Assembly (NCBI RefSeq): GCF_003952485.1
Contig: NZ_CP034447.1
Coordinates: 3,362,501-3,426,500 of the forward strand
Source: Mesorhizobium sp. M1E.F.Ca.ET.045.02.1.1
GTDB lineage: Bacteria > Pseudomonadota > Alphaproteobacteria > Rhizobiales > Rhizobiaceae
Direction of reading: 5' to 3'
Length of the DNA: 64,000 nucleotides
The position numbers and the translations under genes are program-made. The notes under the pieces were generated by a model. It made no database searches and was not told the origin of the DNA. It worked only from the letters and a program-made list of their open reading frames with translations. This document shows, piece after piece, positions 17,410 to 25,925 of the stretch (its first letter is position 1; every line of letters starts with the position of its first letter).

Positions 17410-17426
17410 ATTAGGATTTGTTAACC
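17410..17426 (+). promoter_or_regulatory. Candidate CtrA autoregulatory box
   Basis: ATTA (17410-17413), GGATTTG, TTAACC (17421-17426), one mismatch to TTAA-N7-TTAACC, 86 bp before the ctrA ATG. Confidence 0.55.
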
Positions 17427-17512
17427 AGTCAGTGGCACCTTCTGTTCAGGCAATCACTGCTCCGGTCCCGGACGGGTCGTGACGCGGTCCGGCAGCAGAA
17501 AAGGGGAATGAA

Positions 17513-18208
17513 ATGCGTGTTCTGCTGATTGAAGACGACAGTGCAACCGCACAAAGCATCGAGTTGATGCTGAAATCGGAGAGCTTCAACGTCTATACGA
17601 CCGATCTCGGCGAAGAAGGGGTCGATCTCGGCAAGCTCTACGACTACGACATCATCCTTCTCGATCTCAACCTTCCCGACATGTCGGGCTACGAAGTGCT
17701 GCGCACGCTTCGCCTCTCCAAGGTCAAGACGCCGATCCTGATCCTCTCCGGCATGGCCGGCATAGAGGACAAGGTGCGCGGCCTCGGCTTCGGCGCCGAC
17801 GACTACATGACAAAGCCCTTCCACAAGGACGAACTGGTGGCACGCATCCATGCCATCGTGCGCCGCTCCAAGGGCCATGCCCAGTCGGTCATCACGACCG
17901 GCGACCTGGTGGTCAATCTCGATGCCAAGACGGTCGAGGTCGGTGGCCAGCGCGTGCATCTGACGGGCAAGGAATACCAGATGCTGGAGCTGCTCTCGCT
18001 GCGCAAGGGCACGACGCTGACAAAGGAAATGTTCCTCAACCATCTCTATGGCGGCATGGACGAGCCGGAACTGAAGATCATCGACGTCTTCATCTGCAAG
18101 CTGCGCAAGAAGCTCGACGCGGCCTCCGGCGGCCAGAACTATATCGAGACTGTATGGGGTCGCGGCTATGTGCTGCGCGAGCCTGAAGACATCCGCGTCA
18201 GCGCCTGA
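17513..18208 (+). CDS. ctrA: Cell-cycle master response regulator CtrA
   Basis: 231 residues, OmpR/PhoB type. The receiver domain begins [20 protein letters not shown], the phosphoacceptor is Asp51 in [11 protein letters not shown], and the conserved Lys is in [10 protein letters not shown]. The C-terminal winged helix carries [52 protein letters not shown], the CtrA-specific recognition region. The C-terminus ends in small residues (RVSA), fitting ClpXP-dependent turnover. CtrA controls division, flagella and envelope genes, and is phosphorylated through ChpT, encoded 700 bp downstream. Confidence 0.98.
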   Translation: MRVLLIEDDSATAQSIELMLKSESFNVYTTDLGEEGVDLGKLYDYDIILLDLNLPDMSGYEVLRTLRLSKVKTPILILSGMAGIEDKVRGLGFGADDYMTKPFHKDELVARIHAIVRRSKGHAQSVITTGDLVVNLDAKTVEVGGQRVHLTGKEYQMLELLSLRKGTTLTKEMFLNHLYGGMDEPELKIIDVFICKLRKKLDAASGGQNYIETVWGRGYVLREPEDIRVSA

Positions 18209-18230
18209 GCGGAGCCAAGAAATTCATACG

Positions 18231-18256
18231 AAAAACCCGGCTTTGGCCGGGTTTTT
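18231..18256. terminator. Bidirectional rho-independent terminator
   Basis: AAAAACCCGGC-TTTG-GCCGGGTTTTT: 11-bp perfect arms with A and T tracts on either side, between ctrA and the convergent receiver gene. Confidence 0.9.
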
Positions 18257-18277
18257 CGTTTTTTGATATCGAAAATC

Positions 18278-18646
18278 TCAGGCTGCGATCTTCAGGGAGC
18301 GGAAGCTCTCGAGTAACTGCGCCCGGTTGAAAGGCTTCAGCAGATAGCCCTGGGCGCCGGCGCGTTTCGCCCGCATGATCGAAGCGACGTCGACTTCGAC
18401 GAGCGAAACCAGGATCTGCGGCTTGACGGGGCTTTCGATGGCGCGGATGCGGCGAATGAGGTCCACTGCCTGCATGTCGGCCAAGCCGCCGTCGACAACG
18501 ATGACATCGGGCATTTCGGTGGAGCACATCTCGATCGCATCAAGCCCGTTGGCCGCTTCGATGACCAGGATGTCCGAACCGCCAAGGATACGCTTTGCAA
18601 CTTTCCTGATGACGCTCGAATCGTCCACGAACAGGCAGCGCTTCAT
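18278..18646 (-). CDS. Single-domain response regulator (receiver only)
   Basis: 122 residues, one receiver domain and no output domain. The acidic pair is in FVDDSS, the phosphoacceptor Asp52 is in VIVVDGGLADM, and Lys104 is in LLKPFNRAQ. The usual Pro after the phosphoacceptor loop is missing (GGLADM). Located between ctrA and chpT on the chpT strand, it may be a phosphate sink or partner for the CckA-ChpT-CtrA relay. It is not a close match to CpdR or DivK, so no name is given. Confidence 0.85.
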   Translation of the reverse strand: MKRCLFVDDSSVIRKVAKRILGGSDILVIEAANGLDAIEMCSTEMPDVIVVDGGLADMQAVDLIRRIRAIESPVKPQILVSLVEVDVASIMRAKRAGAQGYLLKPFNRAQLLESFRSLKIAA

Positions 18647-18880
18647 TTCCGGGTCCTCTTTGCCATCTGCCGAACCGGCAACCTCCGGTAACCGTGGGGC
18701 ACCTTAGAGCAATCCGGTAAAGAAGCTGAAAAGCCGTTAGGTAAAGTTTTTCCAAAGAGGCGCGTTGCGCGCTTTTTCGCCGCCGAACCAATACACCTGC
18801 AATGGTAAGGATTGCCCCTCTGGCATTGCAAGCGGAAATATCAGTGGAATGAATACTTGACCTGTTCTTGGCCGTTGTCT

Positions 18881-19510
18881 TCAGGCCGCCGACAGCACGA
18901 TCTCTTCGGCCGTCGCGTGAATCGAGATCGTCATGTTGGCCTCACGCGCCAAAAGCAGCGTGTAATAAGGCTGGACCGAGTGGGCGTCGATGGGCTCTTC
19001 GGGCTTGTGACCGGAATGCAGCTCGAGGAATTTTGGCGGCACGCGCAGCATCGGGCCGCTGGCCGACAGCGAAAAACGCGGCTCGGTCTCGAGGTTCTCC
19101 AGCGTGACCACCAGTTTGCCGCCGCGCGGTATGGCGGCATTGGCGACGAGAATGAGATTGAGCAGCAGCTTGACTTTGTTCTTGGGCAGCAGCGCGCGAG
19201 CCCCGTTCCAGACCAGTTCCGGCTTCTCATTCTTCAGAAAGGCAATGGCTACGGCCTCCGCGTCGCCGGTGTCGATCATCATGCCGGCAGAGCCGGCGGC
19301 GCCGAAAGCGATGCGGGCAAACTGCAGGCGCGCCGAGGCGTTCCTGGCGCTCTGGCGGATCAGCTTCATGGCGTCTTCGTCGGCGCCGCCTTCGTCGAGC
19401 AGTTCGAGGCCGTTGTTTATGGCGCCGACCGGCGAAATGATGTCATGGCATACGCGGCTGCACAGAAGCGCCGCCAGATCGGGGGCGGAGAGGGTGAAGA
19501 GCTCGGCCAT
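18881..19510 (-). CDS. chpT: Histidine phosphotransferase ChpT
   Basis: 209 residues. The HisKA-like helix carries the phosphoacceptor His22 in SRVCHDIISPVGAINNGLELLDE. The rest is the degenerate ATPase-like domain characteristic of ChpT, without N or G boxes. It passes phosphate from CckA to CtrA and CpdR. Order ctrA / receiver / chpT / eipA matches that known in Brucella. Confidence 0.92.
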   Translation of the reverse strand: MAELFTLSAPDLAALLCSRVCHDIISPVGAINNGLELLDEGGADEDAMKLIRQSARNASARLQFARIAFGAAGSAGMMIDTGDAEAVAIAFLKNEKPELVWNGARALLPKNKVKLLLNLILVANAAIPRGGKLVVTLENLETEPRFSLSASGPMLRVPPKFLELHSGHKPEEPIDAHSVQPYYTLLLAREANMTISIHATAEEIVLSAA

Positions 19511-19855
19511 CGGATAAATCCCTGCTAGTTCACATATTCATGGCCGAGCGACCGATTTTCGCGCCCGCCACGCGAATCACGCTCTTTCCAACGCCCTCTG
19601 AATACACAGCGCCCGCCCGTGCATCAACAAATCCGCAGCCGCGGACGGCGAAAATGGTGCGTTTACGCCTTGAAAACGAGGCTAAAGGGACTGTGCCGGG
19701 CCGCCAGCCTTCGAACTGCCATCTTCCTGCGCCAGCTTAATGGTTGAAAAAGGATTACGGCATAGTTTGCCCGTGATAGTCATCTCGAAGCGGCCGCCAA
19801 GAGCCGTAGGGGTACGAGGCGTCGGCGAAAGTGCTCCCTGACGGAGATTGGAAGC
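19511..19855. other. 345-bp divergent regulatory gap between chpT and eipA
   Basis: No gene is supported. It must hold both divergent promoters. TTAA at 19737-19740 with A-rich sequence seven bases later is only a half match to a CtrA box. In Brucella eipA is directly CtrA-activated, so a CtrA site here is expected. Confidence 0.4.
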
Positions 19856-20437
19856 ATGTTTTCCCGATTCTATGACCGGACTATCGTCCGCGTCCTCACC
19901 ATGACGATCGCCCTCGTGGGCGTCCTCATCTTCTCGACCTCCGCGTCGCGGGCCCAGGAATATACCGCCCAGGAGATCATCGATTCCGGCCACAAGTTCT
20001 TCGGCGCGACGTCGGGCGGCCTCGCCACCGTGGTCGAAAAGATTTTCGCGTCCTACGGCCTGCCCAACGGCTATCTGCTCGGGGAAGAAGGATCCGGCGC
20101 GCTGATCGGCGGCCTGACCTACGGCGAGGGCACTCTCTACACCAAGAATGCCGGCGACCATAAGGTGTTCTGGCAAGGCCCGTCGCTCGGCTGGGATTTC
20201 GGCGGCGAAGGGTCGCGCGTGATGATGCTGGTCTACAATCTGGACGACATCAGCAGCCTCTATAACCGCTTTGGCGGTGTTGCCGGTTCCGCCTATGTCG
20301 TGGCCGGCGTCGGCTTCAACGTGCTGCAGAGCAACAGGGTGCTCATCGTTCCGATCCGTACCGGCGTCGGCGCCCGGCTCGGCGTCAATCTCGGCTATCT
20401 GAAGCTTACCGAGCGGGCGACCTGGAATCCGTTCTGA
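19856..20437 (+). CDS. eipA: Envelope integrity protein EipA (DUF1134)
   Basis: 193 residues with a signal peptide (positively charged start, hydrophobic VLTMTIALVGVLIFST, SRA cleavage near residue 33) and one DUF1134 domain rich in Gly and aromatic residues (TSGGLATVVEKIFASYGLPNGYLLGEEGSGALIGGLTYGEG). GGAAG precedes the ATG. In Brucella EipA is a periplasmic small beta-barrel protein needed for cell-envelope integrity, and its gene also sits beside chpT. The function here is by homology and synteny. Confidence 0.9.
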   Translation: MFSRFYDRTIVRVLTMTIALVGVLIFSTSASRAQEYTAQEIIDSGHKFFGATSGGLATVVEKIFASYGLPNGYLLGEEGSGALIGGLTYGEGTLYTKNAGDHKVFWQGPSLGWDFGGEGSRVMMLVYNLDDISSLYNRFGGVAGSAYVVAGVGFNVLQSNRVLIVPIRTGVGARLGVNLGYLKLTERATWNPF

Positions 20438-20577
20438 GCGGACAGGATTGTCACAACCGCTCGGATAAGCCTGATCGCGCCGTGGCAAGCTCTTGCCGCG
20501 GCGCTGGATTTCCGCCATGCCAAGGTGGCACAGTCGGGCATTGGCGGGTTGCCGCCTCGCATACGGATTAGTCCATC

Positions 20578-21723
20578 TTGGTCCAGTCGGTCCTGTTCTT
20601 CGCACTCGGCTTCCTCTGCGCCGTCTTCCTGGTGTCGCTGATCGCGCCGGCCGTCTGGCGGCGGGCCGTCGTCTTGACGCGCAGGCGCCTCGAAGCCTCG
20701 ATGCCGCTGACACCTGCCGAGATCCTGGCGGAGAAGGACCGGGTTCGCGCCGAATTCGCCATGACCACGCGCCGGCTCGAGATGAACATCAAGAGCCTCA
20801 AGGAGAAGGCGGCCGAGCAACTGGTCGAGATCGGCCGCGGCCGCGAGGCGCTGAAGGGGTTGACGGTCGAAACGAAGGACAAGAACCAGGCCCTTTCCGA
20901 TCTGCAGGCAAAGAACGCCGAGCTCAGGCAACGCGAGGAGGAACTGCACAAGGTGTCGGAAAAGCTGGCGCAAACGGAGCGCTCGCTTGAGAAGCGCGCG
21001 CTGGAGCTGCAAAAGCTGGAGCAGATGTATGACGACGCCAGCTTCGCTTCCAGCAACCGCCAGATCGAGCTCGTGGCCCGCGAATCGGAACTGGACAAGC
21101 TCGCCAACGACATCGCGGTGCTGCGCAGCCAGCGCAAGGAAGCGGAAAGGCGCAATCAGGAAGCCGCCATGGAAGGCAAAGCGGCGAGAGACGCGCTCAA
21201 GTTGGAAAAGAAGCGGGCAGCCGAGCTGGACAAGAAGGTCGAACGGCTGCTCGCGACGCTTGCCGACCGCGAGGAAAAGCTCGACCGGCGCGAGAAGGAG
21301 CTTGCCCGGATGCGCGAACGCCCAAAGCAGGCCCCCGCGGCAAACGGTGGAACGCACGATGCCGGCGAGGTCGAAGGCATCGACAAGGCTATCGCCAGGC
21401 TCGAGGGCGATCGGGAGCGGCTGGAGTCGAGGCTGACGGCGCTGGCGCGTGAGAACAAGCGGCTCAAGACCGATCTCGCCGCGCTTGAAACGGCAAGGCC
21501 CGAACAGGCAGGCGACGCGCGCCGCGCCGGTGCGGCGCTTCGCGAGCAGATGAATGAACTGGCGGCTGAGGTCGTCAACCTGACGATGAAGCTGGACGGG
21601 CCGGATTCGCCCATTGCCAAAGCCTTGGCGACTCCTCGCGACGGGCGGCAGGGCGCCGGCGAACGCGGCATCAGCCTCGCGGACCGCGTGAGGGCTCTGC
21701 AGAAGGCCAGCACGACCAACTGA
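20578..21723 (+). CDS. Membrane-anchored coiled-coil protein
   Basis: 381 residues with one N-terminal membrane helix (QSVLFFALGFLCAVFLVSLIAPAVW, about 3-27). About 250 residues of heptad-rich, Glu/Lys/Arg-rich coiled coil follow, then a low-complexity linker (about 255-275), a second coiled-coil segment, and a C-terminal DSPIAKALA...ISLADRVRALQK segment. The start is TTG 20578; no strong ribosome site decides it. Residues 225-245 are strongly repetitive (ADREEKLDRREKELARMRER). Probably an inner-membrane protein with a long cytoplasmic rod; comparable proteins are conserved but uncharacterised in Mesorhizobium. Confidence 0.75.
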   Translation: MVQSVLFFALGFLCAVFLVSLIAPAVWRRAVVLTRRRLEASMPLTPAEILAEKDRVRAEFAMTTRRLEMNIKSLKEKAAEQLVEIGRGREALKGLTVETKDKNQALSDLQAKNAELRQREEELHKVSEKLAQTERSLEKRALELQKLEQMYDDASFASSNRQIELVARESELDKLANDIAVLRSQRKEAERRNQEAAMEGKAARDALKLEKKRAAELDKKVERLLATLADREEKLDRREKELARMRERPKQAPAANGGTHDAGEVEGIDKAIARLEGDRERLESRLTALARENKRLKTDLAALETARPEQAGDARRAGAALREQMNELAAEVVNLTMKLDGPDSPIAKALATPRDGRQGAGERGISLADRVRALQKASTTN

Positions 21724-21764
21724 TCCTGGCAGTCGGCCAAGCGGCGCTCCCCCAGGTTGAGCGG

Positions 21765-22562
21765 CTATCGTTTCGAGAAGTGATGCAGGGCAATGGCCGA
21801 AGCGGCAGCGACGTTCAGGCTGTCGAAACCATCCGCCATGCCGATCCGTACAGTCCGCAGCCGGTTGAGCAGAGCTTCGGGCAGGCCTTCGCCTTCGGTG
21901 CCGAGATAGAGCGCCAGCCGAGGCGTTCTTTCCGCCGCGCGAATGTCGGTTTCGCCGCGCGGCGAGAGCGCGAACTGGGTGAAGCCAAGCCGGTCGAGCG
22001 TTGCGATCAAGCTCGTAGTGTCGCCGAAGGACGCGAAGGCAACCTTCAGCGCCGCCCCGACCGAAACGCGGATCGCCTTGCGATAGAGCGGATCGCAGCA
22101 GGTTGGATCGAGAAGCACGGCATCCGCGCCAAAGGCCGCGGCGTTGCGGAAGATCGAGCCCATATTGTCGTGATTGGATATGCCGACCAGAACGACGACC
22201 AGCGCGCTTGCGGGCAAGGCTTCGAGCAAAGCCTGCGCCGGCTGAGGAGCACCCCGAACGCCGATCGCCAATATGCCGCGGTGCATGTGGAAGCCGGCGA
22301 TACGGTCCATGACCTCGCCGCTGGCGACATAGACCGGAAAGCCGGCCGGCGCCTTGCTCAGGACGCCTTCCAGGCCGGCCAACCTGTTTTCGAGAATGAG
22401 GGCCGACTCAGCGGCGAAGCGCCCGGTCGACAAAAGAAGATCCAGCACCACCTTGCCCTCGGCGACGAAGCGCCCGTGGCGACCGATGAGATCGCGCTCG
22501 CGGATATCGAGATAGGCAGCGACACGCGGATCCTGCGGGTCGCCGATGGGAATGAGGTTCAT
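21765..22562 (-). CDS. SpoU/TrmH-family RNA 2'-O-methyltransferase
   Basis: 265 residues. An N-terminal L30e-like substrate domain (VAAYLDIRERDLIGRHGRFVAEGKVVLDLLL) is followed by the SPOUT knot with its three motifs: ISNHDNMGSIFRNAAAFG, LALYLGTEGEGLP and DGFDSLNVAAASAIALHHF. Methylates a ribose 2'-OH of tRNA or rRNA; the target is not determinable. Followed 54 bp away on the same strand by the ArsR gene's stop (upstream). Confidence 0.92.
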   Translation of the reverse strand: MNLIPIGDPQDPRVAAYLDIRERDLIGRHGRFVAEGKVVLDLLLSTGRFAAESALILENRLAGLEGVLSKAPAGFPVYVASGEVMDRIAGFHMHRGILAIGVRGAPQPAQALLEALPASALVVVLVGISNHDNMGSIFRNAAAFGADAVLLDPTCCDPLYRKAIRVSVGAALKVAFASFGDTTSLIATLDRLGFTQFALSPRGETDIRAAERTPRLALYLGTEGEGLPEALLNRLRTVRIGMADGFDSLNVAAASAIALHHFSKR

Positions 22563-22616
22563 GCAGATATCGCCGGCAAGATTGTCAGCGAGGTAAGGAG
22601 CTTTGGATAGGGCGGG

Positions 22617-22955
22617 TCAAGACCCGGCGCGGCGCATCTTATAGGCCATCTGGGACAGGTCGCCGTCGCCGAAAATGCCTTCCAGCATGCGAAGCAGCTC
22701 GCGCACGGCGTCGGACTTGCAGGAATAGTAGATCATCTGGCGATCGCGACGCGTCTCGACGAGATCGAGCGCTCTCAGCTTGGCCAGATGCTGCGACAGA
22801 GCGGACTGGCTCAGCTGAACTTTTTCGGCGATGGCACCGACCGACATTTCGCCGTCGATCAGGTAGCTCACGATCAGCAGCCGCTTTTCATTGCCCATGA
22901 GCATCAGAAACGCTGCAGCCGATTCGGCATTGGCGACTAGCTTGCTCGAGATCAT
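22617..22955 (-). CDS. NolR-like ArsR-family regulator
   Basis: 112 residues. The winged HTH MSVGAIAEKVQLSQSALSQHLAKLRALDLVETRRDRQMIYYS is very close to rhizobial NolR, including the ALSQHL recognition helix and lack of an ELCVCDL metal-binding motif, so metal sensing is unlikely. NolR represses nodulation and growth-phase genes in Sinorhizobium. GGGGGA precedes ATG 22955. Two inverted repeats upstream are candidate autoregulatory sites. Confidence 0.85.
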   Translation of the reverse strand: MISSKLVANAESAAAFLMLMGNEKRLLIVSYLIDGEMSVGAIAEKVQLSQSALSQHLAKLRALDLVETRRDRQMIYYSCKSDAVRELLRMLEGIFGDGDLSQMAYKMRRAGS

Positions 22956-22960
22956 AGATC

Positions 22961-22995
22961 CCCCATGTTTTCTGGCTCATCCAGTCACCATGGGG
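22961..22995. promoter_or_regulatory. Inverted repeat CCCCATG-N21-CATGGGG
   Basis: Perfect 7-bp arms immediately upstream of the NolR-like start codon. Candidate operator or 5'-UTR hairpin that includes the G-rich ribosome-site complement. Confidence 0.4.
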
Positions 22996-23062
22996 GCAAT
23001 GGTGGCTGATTCCACAATGTTCAGGTCAGGAAGCGCCGCTGAATCAGCGCTACAACGAAAGG

Positions 23063-23078
23063 TAGATCATTTTATCTA
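23063..23078. promoter_or_regulatory. Inverted repeat TAGAT-N6-ATCTA
   Basis: AT-rich palindrome between the NolR-like gene and the HugZ-like stop. It is loosely comparable with the A/T-TTAG-type half-sites recognised by NolR. Confidence 0.35.
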
Positions 23079-23128
23079 AATCTCAAGAGTTGCTTTTGAG
23101 CTGAGGCGATTAACTTTCGTTGCCGTGT

Positions 23129-23899
23129 CTAGCCGGCGGCGCGTCCAGCCTTTGCCATCTCGATCAGAACGGCCCGCAACTCGCGGGCAGCGGTGAGAGG
23201 CTGCGGAAAGAAGACCCTGCAGGCGCCATCCGCAGAAGCCAGGTCCATGCCGTCCGGATCGAAACCCGTCGCAATCCAGCCATCGCCTTCGGCTCGGCCG
23301 AAATGGTGGGCATAAATGGCAATCGCATCGCGATGGTCGGCGTTCATGTGGTCAAGCGCGGACTGCTCGCCAGCCGCGAGCTCCTCGACGACCGGGCCGC
23401 TGGTGATCAGGTCGGCGCGATCGAGAAGATAGGCCTTGCCGAAGCCGCCATTCAGGCTGGCGCGTTCGGGCTCGAGCCGGAATATCGAGAAGTCGCCAAG
23501 CCCGGCATAGAGCTTCGCTTTCGGGTTGCTGTTGAGGTAGCGCCGTTCGGCGCGAAGGTGCTCGGCCGATCCACGGTCCAGCCGCAGCGCCTGGCACGCC
23601 AGCGTTATACGCGGGTGCGCGAGCGGATCCCCCTTGCCGGGTTCGCCAAGCAGAAGCGAGCAGCGCGGATCGGCGAGAAGCGCGCCGGTATGCGCGGCCA
23701 GCATCGAGACGAGGATGAGCGGCGCGCCGTCTATGTCGGTCGCCGTGCCGACCCGACTTGCCAGCGGCGCGCCCGTGCCAGGCTCGATCACCGCCAGCGC
23801 GCCAAATCGGGCCGAGCGGATCAGCGTCTTCGCCAGCCTGACGGCCTCGGCATCGGTCTCGCGGATGACATCCTTCCTGGTCTCGGTCAAAGCGCTCAC
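23129..23899 (-). CDS. HugZ-family FMN-binding split-barrel protein (PNPOx-like plus DUF2470)
   Basis: 256 residues. The N-terminal pyridoxamine-phosphate-oxidase-like barrel starts VRLAKTLIRSARFGALAVIEPGTGAPLASRVGTATD; the C-terminal DUF2470-type domain has EEQSALDHMNADHRDAIAIYAHHFG. HugZ-type members bind and in some cases degrade heme; others are plain flavin oxidoreductases. No iron or heme genes flank it, so the role is uncertain. Confidence 0.82.
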   Translation of the reverse strand: MSALTETRKDVIRETDAEAVRLAKTLIRSARFGALAVIEPGTGAPLASRVGTATDIDGAPLILVSMLAAHTGALLADPRCSLLLGEPGKGDPLAHPRITLACQALRLDRGSAEHLRAERRYLNSNPKAKLYAGLGDFSIFRLEPERASLNGGFGKAYLLDRADLITSGPVVEELAAGEQSALDHMNADHRDAIAIYAHHFGRAEGDGWIATGFDPDGMDLASADGACRVFFPQPLTAARELRAVLIEMAKAGRAAG

Positions 23900-23946
23900 C
23901 TTTTTGGTCGAAACACTTTCAGGATAAGTTGATTTCTGTTCTCCGG

Positions 23947-25128
23947 TTATCGGTCAAACAGGCCGGACATGACAAGGGCTTCGATTTCACTTTCGTCCAT
24001 GCCGAAGCGTGCCAGCACGCTTGCCGGCTGACGGTCTGCAGCGGTTGGCGCCGCGGCAAGGGTCTGGGAGGCCTGCGAGAAACGTGGCGAAGGGGCAGGA
24101 CGCTCGAACCGGTCGGACCTCACGAAGCTTTGCCTTGCGCGATTGTGAGAGTTACCCCTGGCCTCGGTCAGGGAAAGAACCGGCGCGACGCAGGCATCGG
24201 TCGCGGCGAAGACGTCGGCCCATTCGTCGCGCGTCTTCTCTCCGATCCTGTCGGCTATGGCGGCGCGCATCTCGGGCCACAATGTCCTGTCATATTGGCT
24301 GCCGACAAAGCGCTGGTCGAGCGGCAGCAGCCTGGCGAATTCGGCAAAAAAATGGGGCTCCAGGCAGCCGATGGCGACATGCCGGCCGTCCGCGGTTTCA
24401 TAGGCGTCGTAGAAGGGCGCGCCGGAATCGAGCAGGTTATCGCCGCGACTGTCGCTCCACAGACCCGCCGCCATGTAGGCGTGGATCGGAGCCGCCAGCA
24501 TTGATGCGCCCTCGACCATCGCAGCATCGATCACCTGGCCCTTGCCGGTGCGCGAGCGCTGGAAGAGAGCGGCCAGCACGCCGGCGATCAACATCATGGC
24601 GCCACCACCCTGGTCGGCGACGAGATTGAGCGGTGGCACGGGCGGGGCTCCCTGCCTGCCGATGGCATGCAGCAGGCCGGCATAGGCGAGGTAGGTAATG
24701 TCATGGCCGGCGCGACGCGAGAGCGGTCCACCCTGGCCGAAGCCCGTCAGGCGGCCATAGATCAGCGCCGGATTGCGTTCGAGCACGACGTCGGGTCCGA
24801 GGCCCAGCCGTTCCATGACGCCGGGGCGGAAGCCCTCGACGAGGATGTCGGCCTTTTCCGCAAGGCGCAGCAGAAGCTCCGCGCCATCCGGACGCTTCAG
24901 GTCGAGCTCGAGGATGGAGCGGCCGTGACGATCGAGGTCGTATGCTTCCGGCAAGGGCAGGGGCGGCTCCTTCGCGTCCGCCCGTTCGATGCGCAGCACG
25001 TCGGCGCCCATTTCCGACAGCATCAGGGCGGCGAGCGGCACCGGGCCGAGGCCCGCCATCTCGATTACCTTGAGACCCGCCAGCGGTCCTGCCTTGACGG
25101 GGGAGGCGCCTGTCCGCGACGTGGTCAT
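23947..25128 (-). CDS. CaiB/BaiF family III CoA-transferase, alpha-methylacyl-CoA racemase-like
   Basis: 393 residues. The sequence follows the racemase (Amacr/MCR) branch: PLAGLKVIEMAGLGPVPLAALMLSEMGADVLRIER, then GHDITYLA with the catalytic His, NLVADQGGGAMM with the Asp, and GCLEPHFFAEF with the Glu. It would epimerise 2-methylacyl-CoA esters, as needed for branched-chain or sterol side-chain degradation. The stop of the preceding SDR gene is 6 bp from the start, so the two form an operon. Confidence 0.87.
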   Translation of the reverse strand: MTTSRTGASPVKAGPLAGLKVIEMAGLGPVPLAALMLSEMGADVLRIERADAKEPPLPLPEAYDLDRHGRSILELDLKRPDGAELLLRLAEKADILVEGFRPGVMERLGLGPDVVLERNPALIYGRLTGFGQGGPLSRRAGHDITYLAYAGLLHAIGRQGAPPVPPLNLVADQGGGAMMLIAGVLAALFQRSRTGKGQVIDAAMVEGASMLAAPIHAYMAAGLWSDSRGDNLLDSGAPFYDAYETADGRHVAIGCLEPHFFAEFARLLPLDQRFVGSQYDRTLWPEMRAAIADRIGEKTRDEWADVFAATDACVAPVLSLTEARGNSHNRARQSFVRSDRFERPAPSPRFSQASQTLAAAPTAADRQPASVLARFGMDESEIEALVMSGLFDR

Positions 25129-25134
25129 TCCCTT

Positions 25135-25896
25135 CTATTTCGGCGCCATGCGGATGGCGCCGTCGAGGCGGATCGTCTCGCCGTTCAGCATCTGGTTCTC
25201 GATAATGTGGAGCGCAAGCGCCGCATATTCCGAAGGCTCGCCGAGGCGGGGCGGGAAGGGCACCGAGGCGCCAAGCGAATCCTGCACCTCCTGCGGCATG
25301 CCGGCCATCATCGGCGTCTTGAAGATGCCCGGGGCAATGGTGCAGACGCGAATGCCGGACCGGGCGAGATCGCGCGCCACCGGCAGCGTCATGCCGACCA
25401 CGCCGCCCTTGGAGGCCGAATAAGCGGCCTGGCCGATCTGGCCGTCATAGGCCGCGACCGACGCCGTGTTGACGATGACGCCGCGCTCGCCGCCGGCGAG
25501 CGGATCGAGTTTCGCCGCGCGGTCGGCGACAAGGCGGATCATGTTGAAGGTGCCGATCAGGTTGATCTCGATCACCTTGCGGTACTGGTCGAGCGGGTGC
25601 GGACCGTCCTTGCCCACCGTCTTCACGCCGATGGCAATGCCGGCGCAATTGACCAGAATGCGCGGCTCGCCGAGTTCCTTCGCAACCTCGGCGATCGCGG
25701 CGGTGCCGCTGTCGCCGCTGCTGACATCGCACTGAACGGCGATGCCGCCGATGTCGGCCGCCACCTTCGCCGCGCGGTCAACGCCGACATCGAGTATCGC
25801 AACCTTGGCGCCCCTGGCGGCAAGGGCGCGCGCCGTCGCCTCGCCGAGGCCAGACCCGCCGCCGGTGACGATCGCGATCTGGCCGTTCGGGTTCAT
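25135..25896 (-). CDS. SDR dehydrogenase, 3-hydroxyacyl-CoA dehydrogenase type 2 (HSD10)-like
   Basis: 253 residues. [15 protein letters not shown] (Rossmann), NCAG, catalytic Ser in [23 protein letters not shown] and YxxxK are all present, with HSD10-like segments such as [18 protein letters not shown] and [15 protein letters not shown]. Likely oxidises 3-hydroxy-(2-methyl)acyl-CoA with NAD. Paired with the racemase-like gene downstream, suggesting a branched acyl-CoA pathway. Confidence 0.9.
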   Translation of the reverse strand: MNPNGQIAIVTGGGSGLGEATARALAARGAKVAILDVGVDRAAKVAADIGGIAVQCDVSSGDSGTAAIAEVAKELGEPRILVNCAGIAIGVKTVGKDGPHPLDQYRKVIEINLIGTFNMIRLVADRAAKLDPLAGGERGVIVNTASVAAYDGQIGQAAYSASKGGVVGMTLPVARDLARSGIRVCTIAPGIFKTPMMAGMPQEVQDSLGASVPFPPRLGEPSEYAALALHIIENQMLNGETIRLDGAIRMAPK

Positions 25897-25925
25897 GCGG
25901 GCGTCCTCCCAAAATTCGGATCATG

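Noticed and set aside
19682..20713. Minus-strand frame of 343 codons opposite eipA
   Set aside because: Spans eipA and the start of the coiled-coil gene; composition biased, no domain.
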